From Bacteroidetes bacterium HLUCCA01 (GTDB taxonomy: Bacteria > Bacteroidota > Rhodothermia > Balneolales > HLUCCA01): a stretch of 64,000 nt of DNA. Numbering within the stretch: the first letter of the stretch is position 1; each line of letters begins with the position of its first letter. The notes below the pieces were generated by a model that saw only the letters and a program-made list of their open reading frames with translations, was not told where the DNA came from and ran no database searches. A program made the position numbers and the translations under genes. The stretch covers positions 186,001-250,000 of the forward strand of contig LIHN01000021.1 of NCBI GenBank assembly GCA_001314545.1, written 5' to 3'. This document shows, in pieces, positions 33,616-43,326 of the stretch.

Positions 33616-35241
33616 TCAGGGCTCAGGCTCCCCATTGCGGTACACCCTCATTCGTACCAGCTCTCCTCTGGGATTCCACTGTTCATATGTACCGTTAAGT
33701 TCACCATTTTGATAGGTAGCCCGGATATGAAGTACCCCGTTTTCAAACCACTCTTCGTATAAACCATGCTGAAGCCCCTGCTCAAACCGGGCCACGGTTT
33801 TTCGGTTACCATTTGGGTACCAGGTCTCCAGAGATCCATGCAGCTGGTTATCAGCATAACCGGCGCGCATAGAACGCCGGCCATTCAGGTACTGAGTCTG
33901 GCGGATAAACTCGCCGCTGCGGCTGAATTCGTCGAAGTCGCCCTCGCGTAAATCACGCCGATACGTCCCGAGGAGGCGAATATTTCCATTGGGGTGCCAT
34001 TCTTCGAGTGACCCGTTCTTCTGTCCGTTACGGTATTGTGTTTTACGGATAAGACGACTGTTTTCATCAAACTCCTCGAAATATCCCTCGCGTAAGCCCG
34101 ATATAAACGAACCCTGCAGCCGGAGTGTACCGTTATCGTGCCACTCGGCAGATTCGCCATGCAACAGTCCGTTGAGGTAGCGCTCCTGTTTGATGAGCTG
34201 TCCGTCAGCATTGAAATATTCAAACAGTCCTTCCCGGTTACCCTGCTCATAGGTCCCTGTAAGCCGGATGGTGCCGTTGGAATGCCATATTTCATACAAC
34301 CCGTGCATGTGTCCATCCTGAAAACGGACCTGGCGAACCAGCACATCGTTTTCATCAAACTCACGGAAAACACCATCTGTGTGAAGTCCGTCCTCCTCCT
34401 GCTGCAAGATTGCCAGGCTGGTGTCGAGCGTTTCTTCGGATAGTACCTGCCCGGCCTGATAGACGACCCGCTGCTGAAGCTGACCTTCCGGAGAGAATAG
34501 TTCGAAGAGCCCTTCCTCCAGATCTTGCTCAAATTGACCGGTCTGGCGGAGGGTTCCGTCGTCATACCACTGTTGCTGCAGTCCCTGGCGCAGGCCGTGC
34601 TCGTAGTTGGTTTGCCGGACCAGCTGACCCTGTGCATTGAACGCATCGTAAACCCCATGCTTCAGACCGTTCTGGTAGGTGGCCGTACTGCGAAGCGTCC
34701 CGTCGTCATACCATGTGTTCACGGAACCATGAAGGAGGCCGTTTTCGTAGCCGGCCTGTCGGGTGAGCTGTCCGTCCGAATTAAATTCAGTGAACTCGCC
34801 GGTGCGAAGTCCTTCGGCGTAGACCCCCTGCGTAAACAACGTCTGGTTTTCGTGCCATGCCTCGTACAGCCCGTGGAGGTTTCCCTGTTGCCAGTTAGAG
34901 CGGACTTGCATGGCTCCGGATGGATACCAGGCCTCTAGCAAACCGTGTCTGCGACCCGCCTCCATGGTAACCTGTTGGTATAACTGCCCGTTTTCGTGCC
35001 ATTCCTTCCAGCTTCCGTGTGGGATGCCATCGCGATAGCGGATTTCAGACAGAAGCTGTCCGTCAGGTCCTTCAGTGAAGGCAACACCGGTATAGGGTCT
35101 GCCATGCAGGCGCAGCAGTTCATCGGACTCGGTGAGGTAAACGGTGCTGAGGTAGCGCTCAGAGCATGAGCTCAACATGAGGACTCCGGCAAGCAGGGCG
35201 ACGACCGCAGGCAGGGGAAAAGCAGATGGTTTTCTACGCAT
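33616..35241 (-). CDS. Lipoprotein of YwqK/MORN-like repeats
   Basis: 541 residues. The signal peptide MRRKPSAFPLPAVVALLAGVLMLSSC ends in a lipobox (LSSC). The remainder is about twenty repeats of ~23 residues with the pattern G-x2-H-G-x2-E-x-W-x2-N-G-x-L, as in YwqK-type MORN-like proteins (for example NGLLHGESAEWHDNGTLRL). Such repeats form extended beta hairpins and are found in surface or interaction proteins of Bacteroidota; some are annotated as antitoxins, but nothing supports that here. It lies 23 nt after the CotH gene and probably shares its transcript. It would be anchored in the outer or inner membrane by the lipid. The region 33380-33615 after it holds no gene. Confidence 0.85.
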   Translation of the reverse strand: MRRKPSAFPLPAVVALLAGVLMLSSCSERYLSTVYLTESDELLRLHGRPYTGVAFTEGPDGQLLSEIRYRDGIPHGSWKEWHENGQLYQQVTMEAGRRHGLLEAWYPSGAMQVRSNWQQGNLHGLYEAWHENQTLFTQGVYAEGLRTGEFTEFNSDGQLTRQAGYENGLLHGSVNTWYDDGTLRSTATYQNGLKHGVYDAFNAQGQLVRQTNYEHGLRQGLQQQWYDDGTLRQTGQFEQDLEEGLFELFSPEGQLQQRVVYQAGQVLSEETLDTSLAILQQEEDGLHTDGVFREFDENDVLVRQVRFQDGHMHGLYEIWHSNGTIRLTGTYEQGNREGLFEYFNADGQLIKQERYLNGLLHGESAEWHDNGTLRLQGSFISGLREGYFEEFDENSRLIRKTQYRNGQKNGSLEEWHPNGNIRLLGTYRRDLREGDFDEFSRSGEFIRQTQYLNGRRSMRAGYADNQLHGSLETWYPNGNRKTVARFEQGLQHGLYEEWFENGVLHIRATYQNGELNGTYEQWNPRGELVRMRVYRNGEPEP

Positions 35242-35264
35242 AGCTCATTTGGTTTGCATCGCAC

Positions 35265-38200
35265 TTAACGGATCAGGAGAAGTTTACGTGTCTGAACCTG
35301 CCCGGCCGATTCCAGTCGGTAAACATACACGCCGCTGCTCAGTCCCGTGGCGTCAAAGCGGACTTCATGCCAGCCCGCCGGCAGCACCTCGTTGCGAAGA
35401 ACGGCAACACGCTGGCCGATGGTGTTATAGACTTCGAGCCGGACCGGGGCCGATTCAGTGAGTGTAAAGGGGATGGTGGTCAGTGGATTGAACGGGTTGG
35501 GATAGTTCTGACCCAGCGAGAAGGCTTCCGGCAGGTCTGTTGCCAGTACCGGAGCCGATACCGATACCGGGACGGCGTCCAGGGCGATGTTGTTGAATGT
35601 GACCCGGTCGCCATTAGCGAGGGAAGCGTCCTGCACGTCGAACCGGATTCTGACTCTGAAATGCGGGTTCTGCGCGGCCTGCTCAATCTCGCTGAAATCG
35701 ACCGAAAAAAGCTGGTAGGTATTGTTGAGCAGCGATTTATACCGATCTGTTGACACCAGCCCTGCGTCGGTCCAGGTATGTACGGTATCAACGCGACCAT
35801 CGATGGTTGACCGGGTTTCGAAATCAACGGCGTAATCTATGTAAAGTCCGTACGCTCCGGCATCTTCGTCTTTAGCCGCAAAAGTCAGCACCGGATCATC
35901 AAAACCGGTAGTGGGCAGGTGTAAAATCAGCGTATTTTCAAGTCCATCGGTACGGAATGGTTGCCGGACCTGCAAAGCACGAATGCTGCCAGCCTGTTCG
36001 TACGATATTCCGCCGTTTCCTTCAGGCCGGTAGTTCAGCGGCGTTGGTTGATTTCGGCGCTCCATGGAGGCGGTTCGCCAGGAGGGATGCGCTGCATCAA
36101 AGGGGTATCCGGCGAGGCTGGAGCTGAAAAACAACGAGGGACTGCCCGCGGTGTCGTCAGAATATACACTGGCTATACTTTTAAGCGGGGTATCATTGGG
36201 CAGGTTTTGGAAGAGGAAGTAGTGAACCAGTTGGTTTTCAGGAGCCGGCTCAGCGACCTTATCGCTGAAATATGCCGTAATATGGGTATCGGACTGCAAG
36301 GACAAACTCAGGCTCTCCTGATCCCATCGTTCTCCGTTAATCATCCAGTGGGAAAATACATACCCCTCATGCGGCTGCGCTGAAAGCTGAACAGGAACAT
36401 CTCCAAAGTACCTGCCCGACCATTCGTTAAGCTGGAAAACCACACCCGGGGTATTTTCGGCAAGGTACATGCTGTTGAGTTTTACAAGACCCTGATGGTT
36501 GTTGGCAGCAGAAACCGTCACCGTATATAAATCGCCCAGATTGAAAAACTCCTGAAGATGCCCGAAGACCATGGCAGGCCGGTTCACACCAAATTCACGG
36601 ACACGGTTTAGTTCCTGTTCCCATGCAGACATAGATTCAATGACATATCTCCACCGCGACAGGTGCGCGGGCATTTCAGGTCGGATACCCGCGGTGAGCT
36701 GATCCAGCAATGAAGAAAAACGTGCTGCTGTAAAGGCCGTGTTCAGCTGATCGGTGTATCGATTGATAAACTCATGGCGAAAGCCTTCATTTTTCAGCAA
36801 GCTTCGGAGTATCAGGGTAGCCCATGGCGGATTCTGCCAGCTATCACTATTTTCGGCTGTGGCGTAGGCGAGGGTATTGAATGTCCAGTCCTGGTCTATG
36901 TCAGGGTACAACGTCATAGTACGGTCCATATCATACATCAGCCATCGCCATCGGCCATCATGACCGTACGGTCGATTCGGCTTATATTGGTCCGTCCGCA
37001 AACGCCAGTATTGAACGTTACTGCCCGGCCAGTCCAGATTTTGCACAAACATCTGTGCAATCTGATAATCCATGAAATTCTGCGGATCCAGACGGGTAGT
37101 GATATACTCGTAGTGTTCGTCAGCAGCCAGGTCGTGATCCAACATGTACTGAATGGTGTTGAAATAATGGACAACATCTCCGTCAACCGGTACAAAGTTG
37201 GTTTCATTGATATCCAGGTTATCGGAATCAAGCCCATATTGAATTCCCAGATAATGTCTGTCAAGACGTTCTCTGATATCATGAATACCCCAATATTCAC
37301 CATTTATATACAAAACTGCAGGTCGGTAGGCCTGGGTATCAAAACGCATATGGGAAACCAGGCTCTGCGCCAAAGCGTCACGCAGATAGGCATAACGAAA
37401 GTCCTGACCTGCATTCCGGAGAATCAGGCGACGGTGCGTTTCTCCCGGGACACCGCTAAAAAATGGATAATTGAAGACCTCATCTCCGTAACGTCCCCGG
37501 GCATAGAGCCTTAAAGATTTATTGGGATTTCGCCGGGCAGTAAATCCGTGGATACGTATACCGGTTTCCTGCTCGATGGCAACGGCAGGGTTATCCGGTT
37601 CGAAGAAACTCATGTAGCCGTTTCGTTCTGCATCCTGCCCTCTGCGGTGATAATTCGCCGCTGTATTTGATTCAGCGGTTTCATCGGGATTCTCGCTGCG
37701 CCACTGATCAAAATCAACCCCGGGTACATAAATTCCATCGTCATAATCGAACAAGCCCGAAGGATCCGTCACGAGGGAAATTACGGGAAGATGGGAACGT
37801 TCATTTTGGGGAATGACAAAGTAGCTGCGGGTGATAATTTTACTTGGCAGTGCGCCGGGCTTATAGGCGATTGCCCGGATAACAGCAGCTTTACTCACGG
37901 GAGTGTCCGGCAGGTAAAACGGATCCGCATCCCAGGTGGATGGAATCATACTGAACCGGTTCGGTTCCGGTGTGCGGTCTTCAATGGTCAGGGGCTGCGT
38001 GTACATGTAAGATCGTAACGTATCTTCCACGATGATCCCCGTTTCTTCATTTGCAAACCGGTTATAGCTGGTTTTGTAGCGATATGGAATACCCTGCAGC
38101 GCCTGTTCCCCGGGTTCGGACCCATCCAATGTGTAAATAATCTGTACTTCAGGGTCCGGGTGCGACAACGTTAGATTAAATCCGGTGTTATAGAAGCCGC

Positions 38201-38747
38201 TGTCATGCGAAAATACCGGCGGACTTAGTACCTGTGAAGCAGTCGGAGTGGTGTTGGCAGCGCCCGGTGTGGGTTCACTGAAAAAAACCCAGGCAGATCC
38301 GCCGGTTGGGCTCCGGCCATAGGAAACATCAGCGGGTATCGCCGTAGGCAGGAGCACATCCGAGCGCACTCCGTCTGGTCGGGTCAGCACAACTTCCTCA
38401 CCCTCAGATGCCAGGGCAAAGTTGGTATGCAGGGTGGAATCGGGATGTATACGGTTCTTGCCGGACGCCCGGACGAGCAGGTAATCACCCGGTCCCAGGG
38501 TAACCGCGGGAAACGCCCATTTAAAGGGTTCCCCGAAATCATCGCTCAGACCGAACCCTTCCAGATTAACCGGCACACTGCTTCGGTTGTGGAGTTCAAT
38601 CCAGTCTGTATAGTCTCCGTCATCGTCAGCCAGTACCGTCCTGTTAGAAGACATCACTTCACTGAGGTATACCTCCGGCAGGGTCGATGCCAGGGCAGGC
38701 ATCCATACCACCAGCAGGATTATCAGCAAAACGGCTCTGGATTTCAT
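35265..38747 (-). CDS. CotH-kinase-like T9SS cargo with lamin-tail domain
   Basis: 1160 residues with a signal peptide (MKSRAVLLIILLVVWMPALAS). Domains in order: lamin-tail (LTD) near 25-150 (PEVYLSEVMSSNRTVLADDDGD, DYTDWIELHNRS), a Fn3-associated/chitobiase-like part (residues 200-260, EVQIIYTLDGSEPG), a CotH-type kinase (about 340-700, IRIHGFTARRNPNKSLRLYAR, YWGIHDIRERLDRHYL, WLMYDMDRTM), an InlB/Big-type repeat, and a C-terminal sorting domain (FSLGQNYPNPFNPLTTIPF, ending VQTRKLLLIR). CotH enzymes phosphorylate proteins using ATP. The tail sends it through T9SS. A start at 38759 would add four residues and is possible. Confidence 0.9.
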   Translation of the reverse strand: MKSRAVLLIILLVVWMPALASTLPEVYLSEVMSSNRTVLADDDGDYTDWIELHNRSSVPVNLEGFGLSDDFGEPFKWAFPAVTLGPGDYLLVRASGKNRIHPDSTLHTNFALASEGEEVVLTRPDGVRSDVLLPTAIPADVSYGRSPTGGSAWVFFSEPTPGAANTTPTASQVLSPPVFSHDSGFYNTGFNLTLSHPDPEVQIIYTLDGSEPGEQALQGIPYRYKTSYNRFANEETGIIVEDTLRSYMYTQPLTIEDRTPEPNRFSMIPSTWDADPFYLPDTPVSKAAVIRAIAYKPGALPSKIITRSYFVIPQNERSHLPVISLVTDPSGLFDYDDGIYVPGVDFDQWRSENPDETAESNTAANYHRRGQDAERNGYMSFFEPDNPAVAIEQETGIRIHGFTARRNPNKSLRLYARGRYGDEVFNYPFFSGVPGETHRRLILRNAGQDFRYAYLRDALAQSLVSHMRFDTQAYRPAVLYINGEYWGIHDIRERLDRHYLGIQYGLDSDNLDINETNFVPVDGDVVHYFNTIQYMLDHDLAADEHYEYITTRLDPQNFMDYQIAQMFVQNLDWPGSNVQYWRLRTDQYKPNRPYGHDGRWRWLMYDMDRTMTLYPDIDQDWTFNTLAYATAENSDSWQNPPWATLILRSLLKNEGFRHEFINRYTDQLNTAFTAARFSSLLDQLTAGIRPEMPAHLSRWRYVIESMSAWEQELNRVREFGVNRPAMVFGHLQEFFNLGDLYTVTVSAANNHQGLVKLNSMYLAENTPGVVFQLNEWSGRYFGDVPVQLSAQPHEGYVFSHWMINGERWDQESLSLSLQSDTHITAYFSDKVAEPAPENQLVHYFLFQNLPNDTPLKSIASVYSDDTAGSPSLFFSSSLAGYPFDAAHPSWRTASMERRNQPTPLNYRPEGNGGISYEQAGSIRALQVRQPFRTDGLENTLILHLPTTGFDDPVLTFAAKDEDAGAYGLYIDYAVDFETRSTIDGRVDTVHTWTDAGLVSTDRYKSLLNNTYQLFSVDFSEIEQAAQNPHFRVRIRFDVQDASLANGDRVTFNNIALDAVPVSVSAPVLATDLPEAFSLGQNYPNPFNPLTTIPFTLTESAPVRLEVYNTIGQRVAVLRNEVLPAGWHEVRFDATGLSSGVYVYRLESAGQVQTRKLLLIR

Positions 38748-39075
38748 AGGAAGATTCATTTAGAACCAACAAGATAAAACGAATACTCTAATGCTGACAG
38801 ATTCTATGAAAACTGTAACAAACCGTTGCTAAGGCAACACGGAGACCGAACCCAATTCCAGCGTGAAGACACTTGCATTTTTGGGTTTAGTTGCCCATGT
38901 TAGACGTTCGTTTTTATGAAGGGGTATTTCATTACAAGATACCTTCGGGGGAACAGTCTACTATAAACCGTTCGTCTGATGCCGGGGTATTTACGTGTCT
39001 CCCCAGCGTGTACACTCACCATTATCGACCGTTGTACTTGTGGATCCGGATGACCGGCCGGATATCAATATATTT
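38748..39075. other. Divergent intergenic region (328 bp)
   Basis: This region lies between the CotH gene (minus) and the ECF sigma gene (plus) and must hold both promoters. I see no convincing consensus boxes. A short hairpin-like GTTGCTAAGGCAAC lies at 38825-38838. An in-frame ORF extension of the sigma gene back to 38995 exists but is not supported. Confidence 0.5.
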
Positions 39076-39660
39076 ATGGAATCAGCTTCATCCCATATCC
39101 AAACTGAGGTTACGCAACTGCTCCACGGATTGCGCTCGGGCGATGAGCATGCCACAAAGCTGCTTTTTGACATCGTCTATGATAATCTCCTTCTCATTGC
39201 CCGCAATCAGTTAAACCGTGAAGGTCCTGACCATACCCTCAGCAAAACCGACCTGGTACACGAGGTGTTTTTCAAGCTGGTAGCCGTTTCCGATACCGAC
39301 TGGCAGGATCGCGGGCATTTCTACGCCATTGCCGCCCGGGCTATGCGACAGGTACTCACCGACCACGCCCGCAAACGACTGGCCGCCAAGCGGGGCAACA
39401 ACCCGGAGAAAGTGCCCATCGATGAACGTACGATGGCCGTTGAAAAGCAGGCAACCGAGCTCATCGATATCGACGCAGCGCTCACCGAACTTCAGGATGT
39501 AGACGAACGATTGGCTAAAATTGTGGAACTTCGCTTTTACGCCGGGCTCACCCTGGAGGAAACGGCCCAAAGCCTGAATGTATCTTCACGAACCGTGAAC
39601 CGCGACTGGATCAAAGCCCGGGCCTGGCTGCACGGTCGTCTGCAGAAGGAATTACCCTGA
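39076..39660 (+). CDS. ECF sigma factor, TIGR02999-like (Ser/Thr-kinase-associated group)
   Basis: 194 residues from the ATG at 39076, chosen because MESASSHIQTEVTQLL fits the family start; 38995 adds unrelated sequence. Region 2 is seen in DLVHEVFFKLVAV, with HFYAIAARAMRQVLTDHARKR, and region 4 in RLAKIVELRFYAGLTLEETAQSLNVSSRTVNRDWIKARAWL. There is no transmembrane part or anti-sigma gene. This group (often called ECF-SerThr) usually sits beside Ser/Thr kinases with TPR repeats, and such a kinase gene indeed faces it at 39816-42308. It would direct RNA polymerase to a small regulon. Confidence 0.9.
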   Translation: MESASSHIQTEVTQLLHGLRSGDEHATKLLFDIVYDNLLLIARNQLNREGPDHTLSKTDLVHEVFFKLVAVSDTDWQDRGHFYAIAARAMRQVLTDHARKRLAAKRGNNPEKVPIDERTMAVEKQATELIDIDAALTELQDVDERLAKIVELRFYAGLTLEETAQSLNVSSRTVNRDWIKARAWLHGRLQKELP

Positions 39661-39815
39661 GCGAAGCAACCAGGGCAACATACGCAACGCGACCTGACCG
39701 GTTTGATGCGCTCAATAAACCCCGCGCAGATTCCGCAGCAATCAACGCTTACCCCACGCAAGCTTCACAACTGCATCGTGGAAATCAGTCCTTAACAGGC
39801 ACCCTCAGTGGAGCG

Positions 39816-42308
39816 TTAGTCCGGCAGCCGGCCCCGTGAGAAGCGAACCATACTATGGTCTTCCCCGTGCAGGGCAATGGTATTGGCTATGGACTGTTCA
39901 ATCATAGCCCGACCCTCATCCGGCCTGCCCGTATTCATCATAATCTGGCCTGCCAGCGTTCGGGCCAGCTCCGGTTTCTGGCTGCCCGGCTCATAATTCA
40001 CATCGTACACACGCAGCGCTTCGCCAAAAAGCCGGCCCGATTTCTCCAGATCACCGGCAACCATCCATGCATTGGCCAGCCAGAACTGCTGATCCGCTAT
40101 ACGAACACTACCCGGTTGATAAAGTCGTTTCGCACCGTCCACCGAACGTTGCAGTACCTCAATCGCCTCCTCATTTCTTCCGGCCCTACGAAGCGCCGAA
40201 CTCATATTCGTCTGGGTGTTTATGGTGCGGTAGTGATTATCGCCATAAAGCGAGGTATAGATTTCCATTGCCTCCCGGAAATACGAAATACTCAGCTCCG
40301 GGTCTTCAAACCGGGTGTCAAGGGCCATAGAATCGTAGATATTGGCCACCCGGTAGTGATAACGCCCCTCGCGGGCCTCTACCAGTCCCTTTGCGACCTC
40401 ATATAACGCCATTCGATCGGCATAGTCTGCTTTAAGCGATGCGTATTCGATCAGGGCGAGGGCGTATTGCTCATCGCTGTAATCAAACAGAGAATGCATA
40501 ATCCCCAGATAGGCAGCGAAGTACAGCGCTGCCCGGTCGCGGTTTTCTTCATTGCCCTCTTCCAGCCGGTACAGATACCAGCCCTTGCGGTGCAGGGCCC
40601 GGGCATGGGGTTCAGACACCCGACCATGCTCTTGTTCCGTGAGCAGCAGGGCTTCGTCAATGGTTTCAAGACTGGCCGGATTTCCGGTATGATGCTGCAC
40701 TTCCGCCAGTTCGGTCAGGGCTTCGCCGAGTGTGAGCGCGTATCCGCCGCCCCGCTCCTGCATAATAGCCACGCCTTCGGATATCATATCAAGGGCCTGC
40801 TGATTATCGCCCAGGCTCAGAAATGAACGACCCACCGCCAGCAACAGCTCCGCACGCACTTCGGGATTATCCTGCAATCCCGTGGAGAGCTTAAGGGTAC
40901 CGGCTTGCAGCAGATTGGCGACGGTAGCCTCCTCCGGTGGCACGGCCATTTCATCGTAGTCCAGCAAGTCAACCAGAAAACCGGCCATCTGCTCAAACTT
41001 CGCAGCCTCATTCCGGGCAATATCCCGTTCGGCACTTACGGTAACGGAGTGGTAGATAAAACCGGAAAGCAGCATCAAAAATACCAGCGCCGCTGTTGCA
41101 GCGGCGGCGGCATTGCGGCGCAGAAACTTGCCTAACGTATACAGGTAGCCGGGTGGACGGGCCTGGATGGGTTCGTTATTCAGGTAACGGCGGATATCAT
41201 CGGCCATGGCCTGTACCGATAAGTAGCGCCGTGACGGTTCTTTTTCCAGGGCTTTCAGTACGATGGTGTCCAGATCGCCGCGCAGCTGCCGTGCCGTTAC
41301 CGCAAACCGCCGTATCGGTTCCCCACCGACTACCTCGCCCGTTTTTTCTTCATCCACCTTCCTGCTCGGCGGTACAACGGGGTCTTCACAGATAACCTGC
41401 TGGATAGCAGCCGGGGTTTTATCCTCTGTGGTATAGGGAACCTTCCCGCTTAACAGCACATAAAGCAGCACACCCAGGGCATACGTGTCGGTGGCTGTAG
41501 TCACCGGCCGACCGCTGATCTGTTCGGGCGAGGCATACGTGAGTGAAAAGAAATTCAGGCCGGTACGTACGTGACCCTCACCGGAATCCGGGTCGGCCAG
41601 GGTGGCGATACCGAAATCGAGCAGTTTGATGTCTCCATCGGGTGTGATGTAAATATTGGAGGGTTTCAGGTCGCGGTGAATAATCAGGTTCTGATGGGCG
41701 AAGTGGATGACATCACAGATCCGTGCAAAGAGATCCAGGATTTTTGCCGGTGGCAGCTGTTTCCGGCGAACATATTCGGTTACCGGTTCACCCTCTACAT
41801 AATCCATGACGATGTAGGGAGTTCCGTGCTCATCGGTACCGGCATCGTACAGGCGTGGAATGGCCTCGTGCTGCAAGCTGGCCTGGATACGCTGCTCGCG
41901 CTTAAACCGTTCAATCAGGGTAGTCTGCTGCAGTTCGGTCCGGATGAATTTGAGGGCCACGCGACGATCAAAGGCACCGTCAGAGCGTTCAGCCAGGTAA
42001 ACGGCCCCCATTCCTCCGTAACCTGCCTGCCGGATGATGCGGTAGCTGCCAATAAGCCGACCCTCCATAGGTACCGGGTCGTCCAGTTGTCCTACCAGAT
42101 CACCGATGAAGTCGCCATAGCGGCTGAGGGCTTCATCGCCCAGAAACGATCCGCCGGCCTTTTCGAAGCGCATGATTTCCGTAAGACGGCGATACAACGC
42201 AGGGTCGGTTTGTGCCAGTTTCTTCAGGTAGGAAATCCGGTCGGCTTCAGGTAATTCGTAAAGCTCATCGAACAACGCCGAAGCGCGTGTCCAGGTATCA
42301 TTATCCAT
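39816..42308 (-). CDS. Ser/Thr protein kinase with transmembrane and TPR region
   Basis: 830 residues from 42308, where MDNDTWTRASALFDELYELP matches family starts. The kinase domain (about 95-390) keeps a P-loop GYGGMGAVYLAE, the Lys in RVALKFI, HRDLKPSNIYI, the DFG in LLDFGIATL and YASPEQISG. A single membrane span lies near residue 410 (AAAAATAALVFLMLLSGFIYH), followed by ~380 residues of helical TPR-like repeats (for example GRSFLSLGDNQQALDMISEGVAIM). It sits tail-to-tail with the ECF sigma gene (155 bp apart). Family knowledge suggests it phosphorylates and activates that sigma factor; the TPR part would bind a partner or ligand outside the membrane. Confidence 0.92.
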   Translation of the reverse strand: MDNDTWTRASALFDELYELPEADRISYLKKLAQTDPALYRRLTEIMRFEKAGGSFLGDEALSRYGDFIGDLVGQLDDPVPMEGRLIGSYRIIRQAGYGGMGAVYLAERSDGAFDRRVALKFIRTELQQTTLIERFKREQRIQASLQHEAIPRLYDAGTDEHGTPYIVMDYVEGEPVTEYVRRKQLPPAKILDLFARICDVIHFAHQNLIIHRDLKPSNIYITPDGDIKLLDFGIATLADPDSGEGHVRTGLNFFSLTYASPEQISGRPVTTATDTYALGVLLYVLLSGKVPYTTEDKTPAAIQQVICEDPVVPPSRKVDEEKTGEVVGGEPIRRFAVTARQLRGDLDTIVLKALEKEPSRRYLSVQAMADDIRRYLNNEPIQARPPGYLYTLGKFLRRNAAAAATAALVFLMLLSGFIYHSVTVSAERDIARNEAAKFEQMAGFLVDLLDYDEMAVPPEEATVANLLQAGTLKLSTGLQDNPEVRAELLLAVGRSFLSLGDNQQALDMISEGVAIMQERGGGYALTLGEALTELAEVQHHTGNPASLETIDEALLLTEQEHGRVSEPHARALHRKGWYLYRLEEGNEENRDRAALYFAAYLGIMHSLFDYSDEQYALALIEYASLKADYADRMALYEVAKGLVEAREGRYHYRVANIYDSMALDTRFEDPELSISYFREAMEIYTSLYGDNHYRTINTQTNMSSALRRAGRNEEAIEVLQRSVDGAKRLYQPGSVRIADQQFWLANAWMVAGDLEKSGRLFGEALRVYDVNYEPGSQKPELARTLAGQIMMNTGRPDEGRAMIEQSIANTIALHGEDHSMVRFSRGRLPD

Positions 42309-42637
42309 ATTGCAACTCGTTAAAATACAGGCACGGTACAGACGCTGTGATCCGATTGAACAGTCGCCCTTTGCACCGGCCGCCATCCGGCAGACACCGC
42401 AACCCCGCAATAACAGCGCATCGGGAGGGCTGTTGGCGCACGTGAATCCTTCTCTTTATGTAGCGTACATCTTCCGTCAAAACCGACATCGTATTAAAGC
42501 ATCGCCGCGAATGTCGCGCAGGTTCAGACCGGCAGCCATGACTTTTGAACCCCGCAATGTTCACAAAACGTGATTATTTTGGGTGAAAATGTGGTCTGCT
42601 GCATCCCCTATACAGGCTGGCACAGCAGGGGCACCCA
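42309..42637. other. 329-bp stretch without a gene
   Basis: The stretch lies between the end of the TetR gene and the kinase start, both minus strand, and probably holds the kinase promoter. I see no strong promoter, hairpin or repeat. Short open frames on both strands have unlikely composition and are not reported. Confidence 0.5.
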
Positions 42638-43297
42638 TCAAAGATGGGTCAGGACCACCTTCAGTGTCTGTTCCATCTCCTCCAAAATAACGGCTATCTC
42701 CTCGCGCGACAACCCCCGGATCTGGAGCTTGCTTTCGGCAAGGAACATACCGATTTCATGGGGAGTACGATCCAGTTCGCCGATCAGAACCCGTTCCAGC
42801 ACCGTGAGCAAACCACCCAGATGGTAGGCCAGCACCATATCCTGATCCATGTACACAAAACGCTCACCGTAACTGTCGTACCGCCGGCGCGACATCTGCT
42901 CCATAAAGCGGAGGATGTGTTTTCGGAAGAGTTTATGCGGTACAATGTTGAGCATGTTCCGGGCGAAGGACTCATTGGCAAAGAATGCCTGAATTTTCAG
43001 GTAATCGTCAACCGCCTCATGGGTGAGGGGATTGATGGTCAGATTATACTCCCCCGGATCAAACTCATGGTCCCAGATTCGGTTGATGACCGACTCAATC
43101 AGACGCATCATCAGATCGTCTTTGTTGGGAAAATAGAAATACAGATTACCGATAGAAGTACCCGCAGCCCGGGTAATATCCTTCATGGTGGTCGACTCAA
43201 ACCCCTTCTCGGCAAATAGTTTTTCAGCTGCATGCAGGATAGACTGCCGCCGCTCATCCACCCGCTGCTGCATCCGGTCGGTCCGACGATAAGCCAT
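42638..43297 (-). CDS. TetR/AcrR-family transcriptional regulator
   Basis: 219 residues. The N-terminal helix-turn-helix is standard: RRQSILHAAEKLFAEKGFESTTMKDITRAAGTSIGNLYFYFPNKDDL. The C-terminal ligand/dimer domain is helical (VDDYLKIQAFFANESFARNMLNIV, YDSYGERFVYMDQDMVLAYHLGGLLTVLERVLIGELDRTPHEIGMFL) and not specific enough to name an effector. It lies 29 nt after the hybrid kinase stop on the same strand, and could share its transcript. It would repress nearby transport or stress genes, but no obvious target operon is adjacent. No operator is visible by eye. Confidence 0.92.
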   Translation of the reverse strand: MAYRRTDRMQQRVDERRQSILHAAEKLFAEKGFESTTMKDITRAAGTSIGNLYFYFPNKDDLMMRLIESVINRIWDHEFDPGEYNLTINPLTHEAVDDYLKIQAFFANESFARNMLNIVPHKLFRKHILRFMEQMSRRRYDSYGERFVYMDQDMVLAYHLGGLLTVLERVLIGELDRTPHEIGMFLAESKLQIRGLSREEIAVILEEMEQTLKVVLTHL

Positions 43298-43326
43298 AAG
43301 TATAGAATTAGTGGTAGAATGTGGTT

